Below, piece by piece: positions 8,009 through 16,736 of a DNA stretch of 36,546 nt. The position numbers and the translations under genes were made by a program. How positions within the stretch are numbered: position 1 is the stretch's first letter; each line of letters begins with the position of its first letter. The stretch spans positions 1-36,546 of the forward strand of contig MFKJ01000003.1 in assembly GCA_001779535.1 (NCBI GenBank), read 5' to 3'. This DNA comes from Candidatus Jorgensenbacteria bacterium RIFCSPHIGHO2_02_FULL_45_20. GTDB lineage: Bacteria > Patescibacteriota > Minisyncoccia > UBA6257 > GWB1-50-10. The notes beneath the pieces were generated by a model. That model did no database searches, was not told where the DNA came from, and saw nothing but the letters and a program-made list of their open reading frames with translations.

Positions 8009-8141
8009 GTTGGAAGCACTAAGTTGTTGTTTTAAATTTGGTCATAAAAATTGAAAAAACAGGAAAAACTGAAAAACCTGCTTAAATAAAACTCGGAAGC
8101 TGGTAATGCGATGAAACCTACACTTTTGAAAAATGATACAC

Positions 8142-8167
8142 AAAAATGTTTCACGTGAAACATTTTT
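8142..8167. promoter_or_regulatory. parS: parS site 1 (ParB-binding centromere)
   Basis: TGTTTCACGTGAAACA (8147-8162) is an exact match to the bacterial chromosomal parS consensus. Flanking A/T runs extend the palindrome to 26 bp. ParB nucleates here and spreads, and ParA then moves the origin region to the daughter cell (established knowledge of ParABS). Confidence 0.92.
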
Positions 8168-8219
8168 TACAACAAGCTGGTAATGCGATGAAACCTACAT
8201 TTCTTGAAAAACGCACTTG

Positions 8220-8243
8220 AAAATGTTTCACGTGAAACATTTT
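8220..8243. promoter_or_regulatory. parS: parS site 2 (ParB-binding centromere)
   Basis: A second exact TGTTTCACGTGAAACA (8224-8239) lies in a 24-bp palindrome, exactly 77 bp after the first. Two perfect copies within 80 bp are very unlikely by chance. Confidence 0.92.
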
Positions 8244-8352
8244 GAAACAAAAATCGGGGGTCAGAAAATGGTTTTTGAAAGTGTCTTAAATTAGGCAGTA
8301 ATCCACAGGGTCGAACCAAGACCAAGCGGATGATGGGGTGTATAGTTGAGAT

Positions 8353-8745
8353 ATGGTTGAAAAAGACAGCGACGCAAACCGGAAACAATCGCTTGGGAAG
8401 GATGGGGAGGACTATGCCTGTGACATTCTTGAAAGAAAGGGCTATAAAATTATCGAGCGCAACTTCCGGCTCCAGGTAGGAGAGATAGATATAATAGCGA
8501 AAGAACTAAATGGCACGGTCGTTTTTGTGGAAGTTAAAACCGTTGGAAAATTCAGTTTTGGAGGGTTAAAACCGGAGGATAATATGTCGGTGGCAAAAAT
8601 GAAAAAATTCAGGCGAATCGCGTCGCTTTATGCGAACGCACGGAAAGAAATGATAAATGAGAACAGGGGATACAGATTAGATCTTATTGCCTTATCAAAA
8701 GTTGGAAACGATTTTATAGCGAGGCATTATGAAAATGTGGGGTAG
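8353..8745 (+). CDS. yraN: UPF0102 YraN-family endonuclease-like protein
   Basis: The 130-residue protein has the YraN pattern: GKDGEDYACDILERKGYKIIERNFR, then VGEIDIIAKE and VVFVEVKTV. This is a PD-(D/E)xK fold, with the acidic pair in GEIDII and the ExK in VEVKT, like Holliday-junction resolvases. The exact role in the cell is not settled. It is the first gene rightward of the proposed origin. The start at 8353 is the natural N-terminus for the family, and no strong Shine-Dalgarno precedes it. Confidence 0.9.
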   Translation: MVEKDSDANRKQSLGKDGEDYACDILERKGYKIIERNFRLQVGEIDIIAKELNGTVVFVEVKTVGKFSFGGLKPEDNMSVAKMKKFRRIASLYANARKEMINENRGYRLDLIALSKVGNDFIARHYENVG

Positions 8746-8797
8746 CTGGAGGTACACGAAAATATAATACATAATATATTATTCTATGTGTCAATGG

Positions 8798-8826
8798 TGG
8801 ACTATTTGCAGATATTGTGGTATAAT
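8798..8826 (+). promoter_or_regulatory. Extended -10 promoter for nusA
   Basis: -35 TGGACT, 17-bp spacer, and -10 TATAAT preceded by TGG (TGN extension). It is among the best promoter matches in the window. Confidence 0.7.
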
Positions 8827-8898
8827 TATAGATAGAGGCGCATGATAACCGAATAACGAATGGTTGCAACATTATAACATTCGTGTAATATAAGATAA

Positions 8899-8930
8899 CC
8901 GTTCCGTTAATTAGCGAGAACGGATGTTTT
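8899..8930 (+). terminator. Terminator-like hairpin in the nusA leader (possible attenuator)
   Basis: A CCGTTC/GAACGG stem, extendable by CG/CG with a bulged A, is followed by ATGTTTTTT. It sits after the nusA promoter, so it would act as an attenuator rather than as the end of the yraN transcript. Confidence 0.5.
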
Positions 8931-9008
8931 TTATCCGAATACCGTAATTCGCTTATTTGGCGGTATAGAGTAAGGAGTGATAATATAAACTAATATAAAA
9001 AATAAAAC

Positions 9009-10250
9009 ATGGACACAAAATCATTAACCGCGGCCATCAATCAGATTGCCTCGGAGAAGGGAATATCTCCGGATAAGGTTCTCGCGGCCGTTGAGGTGGC
9101 GATAGCGGTTGCTTATAAAAGGGAGTATAGAAAAAAAACCGAAGTAATCCGCGCCAAATTCGATTTGACTACGGGCGGTATGAATTTCTTCCAGGTCAAG
9201 ACCGTGGTGTCTCCGGATGAGGTGCGGGTAGTAAACGACGCGGAACAAGGTGAATACGAAGAGGAAAAAGGAACCGCGTTAGCGGAAAACAGCGAGGATG
9301 AATCGCTTTTGCCGCGCTATAATTCAGACAAACATATCTTTTTGGAAGAGGCGAAAAAGATAAAACCGGACACAGTGCCAGGAGAAGAAATGGATTTTCC
9401 GCTCGAATCACACGACGATTTCGGAAGAATAGCGGCGCAGACGGCAAAACAAGTCGTGCTTCAAAGTATCAGGGAAGCGGAAAGAAAATCCATACAACAG
9501 GAATTCGTGGGCAAAGAAAGCGAGGTCGTAAGCGGCATTATTCAGCGCTTCGAGAGGGGAAATGTTTACGTTGATTTGGGACGCGCCGTGGGAATCATGT
9601 TCCCGAACGAAAGCATTCCGAGCGAACACTACCGCGTTGGGCAGAGAATGAAGTTTTTCGTACTCGCGGTTCAGGACGATCCGAGGCGTCCGGGAATAGT
9701 GCTTTCGCGCGCGCATCCGAAATTTATCGTTAAACTTTTCGAAACCGAGATTCCGGAAATGGCGGAGGGCGTTGTTGAAATAAAAAACGTAACCCGTGAG
9801 CCGGGAAGCCGCGCCAAAGTCGCGGTTGCCTCGAATAACGAAAGCGTTGACCCCGTAGGCTCGGCCGTAGGCCAGCGCGGTATGAGAGTTATGGCGGTTA
9901 CGAATGAACTGGGTAATGAAAAAGTGGATATCGTCGAATGGTCCGAAGATCCGGAAAATTTCATAGCGAGTTCTCTTTCTCCGGCCAAAGTGAAATCGGT
10001 TGAACTGCTCGCGCGCCGCGAGGCCCGCGTGATTGTCGCCGAAGACCAACTGTCGCTTGCGATAGGAAAAGGAGGGCAGAACGTGCGCCTTGCGGCAAAG
10101 CTCACCGGATGGAAAATAGACGTGCGTTCGCAATCGAATCCCGACGAGGTACAGGAAGGAGGAGTAGCGACCGCGCCGGCGTCTACTGAAACCGTAACGC
10201 CACATGAAGGTTCTTCGGAAACGACAGAAAATAAAAACGTCAAAGAATAA
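9009..10250 (+). CDS. nusA: Transcription termination/antitermination factor NusA
   Basis: NusA binds RNA polymerase and nascent RNA and controls pausing, termination and antitermination. The 413-residue protein has the N-terminal polymerase-binding domain, an S1 domain ([25 protein letters not shown]), and KH domains with [17 protein letters not shown] and [24 protein letters not shown]. The C-terminal acidic repeats of proteobacterial NusA are absent; it ends in a short disordered tail. The N-terminal domain carries an extra acidic stretch around residues 75-115. It is preceded by a structured leader that could respond to termination efficiency. hppA follows after 13 nt. Confidence 0.96.
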   Translation: MDTKSLTAAINQIASEKGISPDKVLAAVEVAIAVAYKREYRKKTEVIRAKFDLTTGGMNFFQVKTVVSPDEVRVVNDAEQGEYEEEKGTALAENSEDESLLPRYNSDKHIFLEEAKKIKPDTVPGEEMDFPLESHDDFGRIAAQTAKQVVLQSIREAERKSIQQEFVGKESEVVSGIIQRFERGNVYVDLGRAVGIMFPNESIPSEHYRVGQRMKFFVLAVQDDPRRPGIVLSRAHPKFIVKLFETEIPEMAEGVVEIKNVTREPGSRAKVAVASNNESVDPVGSAVGQRGMRVMAVTNELGNEKVDIVEWSEDPENFIASSLSPAKVKSVELLARREARVIVAEDQLSLAIGKGGQNVRLAAKLTGWKIDVRSQSNPDEVQEGGVATAPASTETVTPHEGSSETTENKNVKE

Positions 10251-10263
10251 TTTTTCAATACCT

Positions 10264-12237
10264 ATGCATTATTTAATTTTTGTTCCGGTTTGCGTAGCGA
10301 TTTTATACGCGGGGTATCTTATCAAGTGGCTTTCAAAACAGTCGTCCGGTAACGACAGAATGGTTGAAATTTCAAAAGCCATTCAGGCGGGGTCCAGGGC
10401 GTATCTTGACCGCCAATATAAAACGGTGGGTATCGTGGCGGCGGCTCTTTTCGTTTTGATAGCGATATTTTTGGGTTGGGTTACGGCGCTGGGATTTTTA
10501 GTCGGCTCGGTTATGTCGGCTGTGGCGGGATACATAGGAATGAATGTTTCGGTGAGGGCAAACTCAAAAACGGCGGAAGCCGCGAGAGGCGGTCTTAAGC
10601 CGGCGCTTTCGCTTGCGTTCAAAGCAGGGGCCGTAACGGGGCTTCTTGTCGTAGCGCTGGGTCTGCTCGCGGTCGCCGGATTTTATTTCCTGTCCGGGGC
10701 GCAGACAGGAGCGCTTGTGGGACTCGGGTTTGGCGCGAGCTTAATTTCTATTTTCGCGCGTCTCGGCGGAGGAATTTTCACCAAAGCGGCCGATGTCGGA
10801 ACGGATATCGTCGGGAAAATAGAAGCAGGGATACCGGAAGACGACCCGAGAAACCCTGGAGTCATAGCCGACAACGTTGGCGACAATGTGGGCGACTGCG
10901 CGGGAATGGCGGCAGACCTTTTTGAAACGTACGCGGTAACCCTGGCCGCTTCCATAATCATTGGCGCGGCGGCAACTTATTCCGGAATCAATCTCCTGTT
11001 TCCGTTTATCATCGGCGGGCTTGCGATTATCGCATCCGTCATCGGAATATTTTTCGTCAAACTCGGCAAGAGCGGGGATATTATGAAGGCGCTGTACCGC
11101 GGACTTGTCGCGTCGCTTGTCGCGTCGGCGGTGCTGTTTTTTATAACGTCAAAAATATATTTCGGCGCGGGCTATATAAAAATATTTATACCCGCATTGA
11201 TAGGACTCGCGGTAACGGTGTTGATGGTTGTAATAACCGATTACTACACAGCCAAAAAGTACCGTCCGGTAAAAAGCATAGCCGAGGCGTCGAATTCCGG
11301 GCACGGCACTAACGTAATTTTGGGGCTTTCCGTGGGGATGGAAGCCACATTCGCTCCGATAATAGTTATTGTTCTCGGGATACTTGGCGCGTACGCAACC
11401 TCCGGAATATACGGCGTAGCGATAGCGGCAGTATCAATGCTTTCGGTTTCGGGGATGATAGTCGCGATTGATTCGTTCGGACCGGTAACGGATAACGCGG
11501 GCGGAATAGCGGAGATGTCGAACGCGCCGGAGGACGTAAGAAAAATCACGGACGCGCTGGACGCGGTGGGGAATACCACGAAAGCGGTAACGAAAGGATA
11601 CGCGATAGCTTCAGCCGGGTTCGCGGCGCTCGTTCTTTTTGCCGGATACGCCGAGGGCTTTTTAGTAAAAGGCGGGAGCGTAAATTTTGACCTTCAAGAC
11701 CCGTATGTTTTAATAGGGCTTTTTATCGGCGGAGCCGTACCGTATCTTTTCGGGTCTATGGTTATGAAATCAGTCGGAAAAGCGGCGGGAACCATAGTTA
11801 CCGAGATAAGAAGGCAATTCAGGGAAATAAAAGGAATTATGGACGGAACGGCGAAGCCGGAATACGGTAAGGCGGTGGATATAGTCACGAAAGCCGCGCT
11901 TCGTGAAATGATTGTGCCGGCGATTTTGCCTATCGCGGCGGTTTTGATAGTCGGGTTCGCGCTTGGATACAAAGCCCTCGGGGGGCTACTTATTGGAACG
12001 ATTATATCCGGACTTTTTGTGGCGCTTTCAATGACCTCGGGCGGAGCGGCATGGGACAACGCGAAAAAATACATTGAAGACGGCAATTTCGGCGGTAAGG
12101 GTTCGGACGCGCACAAAGCGGCAATTACGGGAGACACGGTTGGCGACCCCTATAAGGACACGGCAGGCCCTGCGATAAATCCGCTTATCAAAGTTATAAA
12201 TATAGTTGCCCTGCTTATTGTTCCGTTTTTGCTTTAG
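10264..12237 (+). CDS. hppA: Membrane-bound proton-pumping pyrophosphatase
   Basis: HppA couples pyrophosphate hydrolysis to ion pumping across the membrane. It has about 16 hydrophobic segments and the signature [20 protein letters not shown] followed by [20 protein letters not shown]. The later [10 protein letters not shown] has lysine where K+-dependent enzymes have alanine, so it should be a K+-independent, H+-pumping type (established correlation for the family). The track starts at 10204 inside nusA; ATG 10264 gives a normal N-terminus and 657 residues. Pyrophosphate from the tRNA synthetases and DNA/RNA synthesis encoded nearby would be its fuel. Confidence 0.96.
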   Translation: MHYLIFVPVCVAILYAGYLIKWLSKQSSGNDRMVEISKAIQAGSRAYLDRQYKTVGIVAAALFVLIAIFLGWVTALGFLVGSVMSAVAGYIGMNVSVRANSKTAEAARGGLKPALSLAFKAGAVTGLLVVALGLLAVAGFYFLSGAQTGALVGLGFGASLISIFARLGGGIFTKAADVGTDIVGKIEAGIPEDDPRNPGVIADNVGDNVGDCAGMAADLFETYAVTLAASIIIGAAATYSGINLLFPFIIGGLAIIASVIGIFFVKLGKSGDIMKALYRGLVASLVASAVLFFITSKIYFGAGYIKIFIPALIGLAVTVLMVVITDYYTAKKYRPVKSIAEASNSGHGTNVILGLSVGMEATFAPIIVIVLGILGAYATSGIYGVAIAAVSMLSVSGMIVAIDSFGPVTDNAGGIAEMSNAPEDVRKITDALDAVGNTTKAVTKGYAIASAGFAALVLFAGYAEGFLVKGGSVNFDLQDPYVLIGLFIGGAVPYLFGSMVMKSVGKAAGTIVTEIRRQFREIKGIMDGTAKPEYGKAVDIVTKAALREMIVPAILPIAAVLIVGFALGYKALGGLLIGTIISGLFVALSMTSGGAAWDNAKKYIEDGNFGGKGSDAHKAAITGDTVGDPYKDTAGPAINPLIKVINIVALLIVPFLL

Positions 12238-12273
12238 GCCATTGCGCGCTTTTACTTGACTCCGCGGTTTTAT

Positions 12274-12753
12274 ATGGAAAAGAAAAATATCATAGATAAA
12301 ATTATCGAAAAACTCGAGAAGGAAATCGAAATTCTTGACGAGGCAGTCGGCTCAATACATCACGCGAGTGTTGAAGCTCCGGGGGCTATGCAGTCGCACA
12401 GCGACACATCGAAATTTCAAAACAAGACATCCGAAGAAAATACAATATTAGCGCTGAATACAAAAAAACAGGAACTCACCGCGATAAAAAATATTCCGGT
12501 TACGGAAAAACCGACCGAAGCGCGGATAGGCGCATGTGTTTTGGTTGACGACAGCGGGATAGAAAAAAGATTTATCATTCTTCCCGGAGGAGCGGGTATA
12601 GAAGCATGGGACAGCGAGACGTTTGACTGCTATACGGCGATAACTCCGGACTCGCCGCTCGGCAAAGCGCTTGTTGGAAAACGCGAAGGGAGTATCGCGA
12701 TGGCAAAAATTGGTTCAAAAGAGAAAAAATTGTCGGTGAAAAAAGTTTGGTGA
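12274..12753 (+). CDS. GreA/GreB-family transcription factor-like protein
   Basis: Starting at ATG 12274 the protein has 159 residues. The C-terminal half matches the GreA/GreB FKBP-like domain, ending in ITPDSPLGKALVGKREGS, which closely follows the family signature. The N-terminal half is a predicted helical hairpin (residues 1-70). The usual acidic tip motif of GreA (DLSENAEY) is missing; the turn reads APGAMQSHSDTSKFQ. It may therefore bind the polymerase secondary channel without being a standard cleavage factor. It is 36 nt downstream of hppA and may be cotranscribed with nusA-hppA. Confidence 0.8.
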   Translation: MEKKNIIDKIIEKLEKEIEILDEAVGSIHHASVEAPGAMQSHSDTSKFQNKTSEENTILALNTKKQELTAIKNIPVTEKPTEARIGACVLVDDSGIEKRFIILPGGAGIEAWDSETFDCYTAITPDSPLGKALVGKREGSIAMAKIGSKEKKLSVKKVW

Positions 12754-12881
12754 GCTGATATTGACGTAAAATCAGCGTAGTGTTGTGGTATTTTTTGGCT
12801 TGTTATTTTAAGCGTTTGTGTTGTAACCTGAATCGGCAGTTATTTATTTTTAGTAGTACTTTTAAAAGGAGGATTCGTAAT

Positions 12882-13229
12882 ATGCGGAAAGCGATTAGAA
12901 TTCTGATTAAAATCAGAAAATTCATGGTTATTCTGCGACTTCGCCGTAAGGTGGTTGCTCTAAAGGGGGAGCACTCTATTGCAAACCACCCGGGGATGGT
13001 TGAAAAATTTATCTCGGCCTATGTTGGGCGTAGAAAAATACGCATCGATGTGGGTATGAGCCCGGCGATAAGAGATGCCGGTGAGGATATAAAATATCAC
13101 AGCGTAGCGGCGAAAATAATTTCGTTAGACCCTATGCTGATGGGCGTATCGGCCACCGTGGAGATAAATAAGCAAACATATGTTTGCATAATTTATCCTC
13201 TTGGTGGTGCGTATTTGATAAAACAATAG
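12882..13229 (+). CDS. Orphan basic protein, 115 residues
   Basis: The track starts at 12780, but ATG 12882 has a near-ideal AAAAGGAGG (12864-12872) 9 nt upstream, the best ribosome site in the window. The N-terminus is strongly basic (MRKAIRILIKIRKFMVILRLRRK), possibly an amphipathic or membrane-associated helix. The rest looks like a small alpha/beta domain (GRRKIRIDVGMSPAIRDAGE, ATVEINKQTYVCIIYPLGGAY). I do not recognise the family. It is transcribed alone and closed by a terminator. Together with the orphan gene at 2322 it forms a class of well-translated single genes with unknown function. Confidence 0.55.
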   Translation: MRKAIRILIKIRKFMVILRLRRKVVALKGEHSIANHPGMVEKFISAYVGRRKIRIDVGMSPAIRDAGEDIKYHSVAAKIISLDPMLMGVSATVEINKQTYVCIIYPLGGAYLIKQ

Positions 13230-13248
13230 ACCCGCTACAAGCGGGTCT
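13228..13248. terminator. Bidirectional terminator between orphan gene and hsp20
   Basis: AGACCCGC/GCGGGTCT (9 bp with the inner T-A pair) overlaps the stop codon of the orphan gene. T-rich sequence follows on both strands (TCAACTTTTC on plus, ATTGTTTTAT on minus), fitting the convergent genes. Confidence 0.75.
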
Positions 13249-13257
13249 TCAACTTTT

Positions 13258-13707
13258 CTAATCAATCTTTATCTTCAATTTCTTTGCTTTCCGTTTTTCA
13301 AGCTTCGGCATTCTGACTATCAGAACGCCGTTTTTCAAAACCGCAGTAGAGTGTTCGGAGTCAACTTCAGAGGGGAGTATTATCGAGCGCGAGAACTTGC
13401 CCCAAAAACATTCCTGGTAAAAATAATCCTTGTCGTTTATCTCTTCTTTACGCGCGCGATGGCCGTGTATGGTAATTGACTCGTTGGTTATGTTTATATC
13501 GAGGTCGTCCGGTTCCACGCCCGCGACGGTTGATTGCACGACTATGTCGTTTTCCGTCTGGTACACGTCAACCGTAAGTTGTCCTTCCATTTCACTTTCG
13601 GCGTCAAACGGGTTTAGAGACGACTCAACCGCGATAGGCACCGGCTCGGATTTAACTTTCGCGAGCTCCATAAAAATATCCTTTGAATTTGTTTTATCGT
13701 TATTCAT
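13258..13707 (-). CDS. Hsp20/alpha-crystallin small heat-shock protein
   Basis: The 149-residue protein holds an alpha-crystallin domain (about 45-135) with DIVVQSTVAGVEPDDLDINI, FSRSIILPSEVD and the closing LKNGVLIVRMPK. Such ATP-independent holdases form oligomers and bind unfolding proteins. The basic C-terminal tail (KRKAKKLKIKID) contains the IxI-type IKI that docks subunits. On the minus strand an extended -10 (TGT-TATACT, 13722-13714) ends only 6 nt before the ATG, so the mRNA may be leaderless. No CIRCE element is visible. It is the last gene of the valS-prsW-hsp20 run but has its own promoter. Confidence 0.93.
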   Translation of the reverse strand: MNNDKTNSKDIFMELAKVKSEPVPIAVESSLNPFDAESEMEGQLTVDVYQTENDIVVQSTVAGVEPDDLDINITNESITIHGHRARKEEINDKDYFYQECFWGKFSRSIILPSEVDSEHSTAVLKNGVLIVRMPKLEKRKAKKLKIKID

Positions 13708-13731
13708 ATTTTAAGTATAACACAGGAACAT

Positions 13732-14439
13732 TTATTTTCCGGCGGAAACCCGGATTGTTTTCAATTTCTCGAAATTCCAGAGGACGATGAATAAAATCAC
13801 GACAAGGAACGCGCTCGGATATATGAGCATATCGGCGTTCTGGAAATAAATAATCAGGCGGTTGAAAAAGGCGTGCACGACCGAAGCGAGAATTATTCCG
13901 AAAACAGCGTAAGCGGCTTCGCGCTTTTTCATTATTCCCTTTGCCCAATAATATCCGGCCATTCCGGAAGCGAGCGTGTGAAGCAATGTAGCTCCGACAA
14001 AGCGTATCAGGGCGGTTTCGGTAAGAGACATAATCGGATTCAGACCTCCTGCCATTATGGAGTTCGTAACCACAAATATGTTTTCGACCGTGGCGAATCC
14101 GAGCGCCGCCGCTATCATATAAATCATGGCGTCAACCGGCTCATCAAACGCCTCGTCTTTTCTCACGGTTTTGTACGCCGCTAAGAATTTAAACAACTCT
14201 TCCGCGAAAGCGAATAGCAGAAGAAAAACAAAATAATTTTCCTGTTTGCTTGAAATAGCGTTTTGAACGGCGTACTGGATGATAAAAACAATTGCGCTCA
14301 CGAATACTCCCGCGCTGAAGGCAAAAACCAGCATCCGTTTCGGTTCCGGGTGGCGGTCTTCCTTCTGAAATATGAAAAGCCACACGAGTGCCGGAACGCA
14401 GGCGGTGAAAAATGCCGTGAAAAATAATAATAAAGTCAT
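13732..14439 (-). CDS. prsW: PrsW-family intramembrane metalloprotease
   Basis: The 235-residue, multi-pass protein has the PrsW signatures: FAEELFKF (glutamate pair) in one helix, GFATVENIFV in the next, and histidines in LLHTLASG and VVHAFFN that would complete the metal site. PrsW cleaves anti-sigma factors in Bacillus, and relatives belong to the CPBP/Abi-like membrane proteases. No anti-sigma substrate is visible in this window. Its ATG overlaps the valS stop codon (ATGA), so the two are translationally coupled. Confidence 0.88.
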   Translation of the reverse strand: MTLLLFFTAFFTACVPALVWLFIFQKEDRHPEPKRMLVFAFSAGVFVSAIVFIIQYAVQNAISSKQENYFVFLLLFAFAEELFKFLAAYKTVRKDEAFDEPVDAMIYMIAAALGFATVENIFVVTNSIMAGGLNPIMSLTETALIRFVGATLLHTLASGMAGYYWAKGIMKKREAAYAVFGIILASVVHAFFNRLIIYFQNADMLIYPSAFLVVILFIVLWNFEKLKTIRVSAGK

Positions 14440-16697
14440 GAATTTTCCTGAATATTTTCAACCATCAAAAACTCTTTTTTGTCCGTAATAGATAAACGCT
14501 GGTAAATTTCTTCTGTTACGAACGGCACAAAAGGGTGTAGGAGCTTGAGCGATTCCAAAAAAACAAAAGACAAAACCGAAACGGTGAATTTTGCCGTTGA
14601 ATTGCTTTCTGTTTGTAGTTTCGCGGATTCTATGTATGAATCGCAAAAATCATGCCAGAAAAAGTCGTAGAGTTCGTGAAGCACTTTTGAAAACTCAAAT
14701 GATTCAATGCCGCGAGCCGAACTTGTCTTTGCGCGCATAAGGGAATCCATTATTTTTTTGTCCGCCTCCGTGCGCGCCTCCGGCTCCCGGGCGGCGGATA
14801 CGGGAAAATCACCGATTTTTTGGGAAACAAACCTGCCGGCATTCCATATTTTGTTCAGAAATTTTCTTCCGGCGGCAACCGCGCTCTCGTCCCACCGGAT
14901 ATCCTGTCCGCTTGCCTGCCATATCACGCCGAACCGAGTCGCGTCCGCCCCGTATTCATTTATGTATTTTAACGGGTCTATGCCCGTGCCGAGCGATTTC
15001 GACATCCGCTTTCCGTCTTTGGTCAAAACCGTTCCATGAACCAGTATGTTTTTAAATGGAACGGCTCCCATAAACTCGATTCCGGAAAATATCATTCGTG
15101 TGTCCCAAAGATTCAAAATGTCGCGCGCGTTCGCGACAAGGTCTCCGGGATAATAATTTTTTCTGTCTTTTTCCGACAGTCCCGCGAACGGCCAGAGCGC
15201 CGACGAAAACCAGGTATCTAATACATCAGGGGATTGTTCCATTTCGCAATTTTTACAAAACGGACACTCTTTCGGTTTTTCTATTGAAACAACGAAGTTA
15301 TCCGCGTTTTGGATTTTGTTATTTGAATTTTGAGCTTGTTTAGAAATTAGAACTTCGGATTTTGAAACTTCTTCCTGTTTATTTTTACAAAAATAAACAG
15401 GAAGCCGGTGCCCCCACCATATTTGGCGCGAAACCGTCCAATCCCTTATATTTTCGAGCCACGCGGTATACGGTTTTTCGAAATTTTCGGGGTTTATTTT
15501 TACACTCCCGCTTTTTACCGCATCAAGCGCGGTTTTCGCAAGCGGCTCCATTTTAAGGAACCATTGCTTTGAAGGAATCGGCTCTATAGCGTGAGCGCAT
15601 CTGTAGCACACGGAAACGTTATGAACATACAGCTCTTCTTTTTGAAGAAGGCCGGTCGCTTTCAAGTCCTCGACAATTTTCGCGCGGGCATCCGAGGTTT
15701 TCATTCCCGCGTATTTGCCGGCTAATTCATTCATCCGTCCGCGTTCGTCTATAACTTGGACAAGCGGAAGGTTGTGGCGCGAACCGATTTCAAAATCGGT
15801 GAGATCGTGCGCGGGGGTTACTTTAACGACTCCGGTGCCGAATTCGACATCCACCGCCTCGTCGGCTACAACTGATATTTTGTTTTTCTTCTTTGACGGC
15901 GCGTCAAGAGCGCCTTCGGTGGAAAGGGACTCAATTTCAATTTCCTTGCCGACGTATTTTTCGTATCGCTTGTCGCGCGGATTAACCGCGAGTCCGGTGT
16001 CTCCGAATTTTGTTTCCGGGCGCGTCGTGGCAAGCGTGAACGGACCGTAGGTTATGTAATAAAGCGTGGTTGTTTCTTCTTTGTATTCGAGTTCAAGATC
16101 GGACAAGCTTGTTTCACACCTCGGACACCAGCTCACTGTGCGATATCCGCGGTATAAGAGTCCCTTTTTGTAGTAACGGACGAATGCCCCGAGCACGTCT
16201 TTCGAATATGCTTCGTCCATAGTGAATCGCGTTCTTGACCAGTCGCAGGAGATGCCAAGTTTTTTCAATTGTTCGTAGATGATTCCGCCGTATTCTTTTT
16301 TCCATTCCCATACCCTTTGTGTAAACTTTTCACGTCCAAGTTCAAAACGGCTGGTATTTTCTTTTTTAAGCTGTTTTTCCACGACGTACTGGGTTGCTAT
16401 TCCGGCGTGGTCCGTGCCGGGAAGCCACAATGTACGGAAACCCTTCATTCTGTAATGGCGGATAAGAATGTCCGGAGCCGTATTATCAAGAACGTGCCCT
16501 ATATGAAGCGTGCCTGTGATGTTAGGCAGAGGCATATAAACCACGTATTTTTTTTGAGTATCGCTATCGGGTTTGGTACCCGCCAACCCGGCTAACTTGT
16601 CCGGATTAAAATAACCGGATTCTTCCCATTGTTTGTATACGCGTGCTTCAGTATCCTTTGGATTGTAAGCTCCTGAAATTGGTTCCATAAATTCCAT
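14436..16697 (-). CDS. valS: Valine--tRNA ligase (short form)
   Basis: ValRS charges tRNA-Val. It shows the HIGH motif in PLPNITGTLHIGH, GTDHAGIATQYVVEKQL, the editing-domain TTRPET, and the KMSKS loop GKRMSKSLG. The track's start (16805) overlaps tsaD on the other strand. ATG 16697 (753 residues) or ATG 16688 is better, the latter just 7 nt after a TATAAT. The protein stops right after the anticodon-binding domain, so the usual C-terminal coiled-coil arm is missing. A short in-frame insert (SKSEVLISKQAQNSNNKIQN) lies in the zinc-ribbon region, where the first cysteine pair is also incomplete. Confidence 0.96.
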   Translation of the reverse strand: MEFMEPISGAYNPKDTEARVYKQWEESGYFNPDKLAGLAGTKPDSDTQKKYVVYMPLPNITGTLHIGHVLDNTAPDILIRHYRMKGFRTLWLPGTDHAGIATQYVVEKQLKKENTSRFELGREKFTQRVWEWKKEYGGIIYEQLKKLGISCDWSRTRFTMDEAYSKDVLGAFVRYYKKGLLYRGYRTVSWCPRCETSLSDLELEYKEETTTLYYITYGPFTLATTRPETKFGDTGLAVNPRDKRYEKYVGKEIEIESLSTEGALDAPSKKKNKISVVADEAVDVEFGTGVVKVTPAHDLTDFEIGSRHNLPLVQVIDERGRMNELAGKYAGMKTSDARAKIVEDLKATGLLQKEELYVHNVSVCYRCAHAIEPIPSKQWFLKMEPLAKTALDAVKSGSVKINPENFEKPYTAWLENIRDWTVSRQIWWGHRLPVYFCKNKQEEVSKSEVLISKQAQNSNNKIQNADNFVVSIEKPKECPFCKNCEMEQSPDVLDTWFSSALWPFAGLSEKDRKNYYPGDLVANARDILNLWDTRMIFSGIEFMGAVPFKNILVHGTVLTKDGKRMSKSLGTGIDPLKYINEYGADATRFGVIWQASGQDIRWDESAVAAGRKFLNKIWNAGRFVSQKIGDFPVSAAREPEARTEADKKIMDSLMRAKTSSARGIESFEFSKVLHELYDFFWHDFCDSYIESAKLQTESNSTAKFTVSVLSFVFLESLKLLHPFVPFVTEEIYQRLSITDKKEFLMVENIQENS

Positions 16698-16736
16698 TAT
16701 ATCCGCATATGGGGCAAGAAATGAAGATGCCTGACC

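Larger units (their letters stand above)
8097..8243. repeat. 77-bp tandem duplication, one parS per unit
   Basis: The 26-bp block beginning AAGCTGGTAATGCGATGAAA is identical at 8097-8122 and 8174-8199. The two parS sites are also 77 bp apart. The middle of each unit differs (CTTTTGAAAAATGATACACA versus TTCTTGAAAAACGCACTTGA), so the copies have diverged between two conserved parts. Confidence 0.85.
7762..8310. other. Candidate replication origin (oriC) with parS centromere sites
   Basis: This is the only long gene-free stretch in the left half of the window (7744-8352). It holds AT-rich DNA (7762-7800 and about 8030-8090), a pair of perfect inverted DnaA boxes (7988-8008), a third box with one mismatch (TAATCCACA, 8299-8307) and two perfect parS palindromes. 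The neighbouring genes diverge from it (ftsK leftward, yraN-nusA rightward), as expected near an origin. No dnaA, dnaN, parA or parB gene is in the window. The origin call is an inference from this clustering. Confidence 0.7.
8746..9008 (+). promoter_or_regulatory. nusA leader with strong promoter and paired hairpins
   Basis: An excellent extended -10 promoter (TGGACT 8798-8803, 17 bp, TGG-TATAAT ending 8826) would give a leader of about 175 nt before nusA. It contains a 7-bp hairpin ACGAATG/CATTCGT (8856-8884). Next comes CCGTTC/GAACGG (8899-8923) running into TGTTTTTT, which looks like an intrinsic terminator. A competing CGGAT/ATCCG hairpin (8921-8937) would put the T-tract in its loop. 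An AAGGAG (8972-8976) lies too far from the ATG to be its ribosome site. The arrangement suggests attenuation of nusA. Confidence 0.5.

Noticed and set aside
8097-8243. CRISPR-like array
   Set aside because: There are only two units, with palindromic parS inside and no cas genes. It is a tandem duplication in the origin region.
9408-10205. 265-residue minus-strand ORF
   Set aside because: It lies wholly opposite nusA, whose frame shows clear NusA domains. Its composition (Arg, Phe, His rich) is that of a shadow frame.
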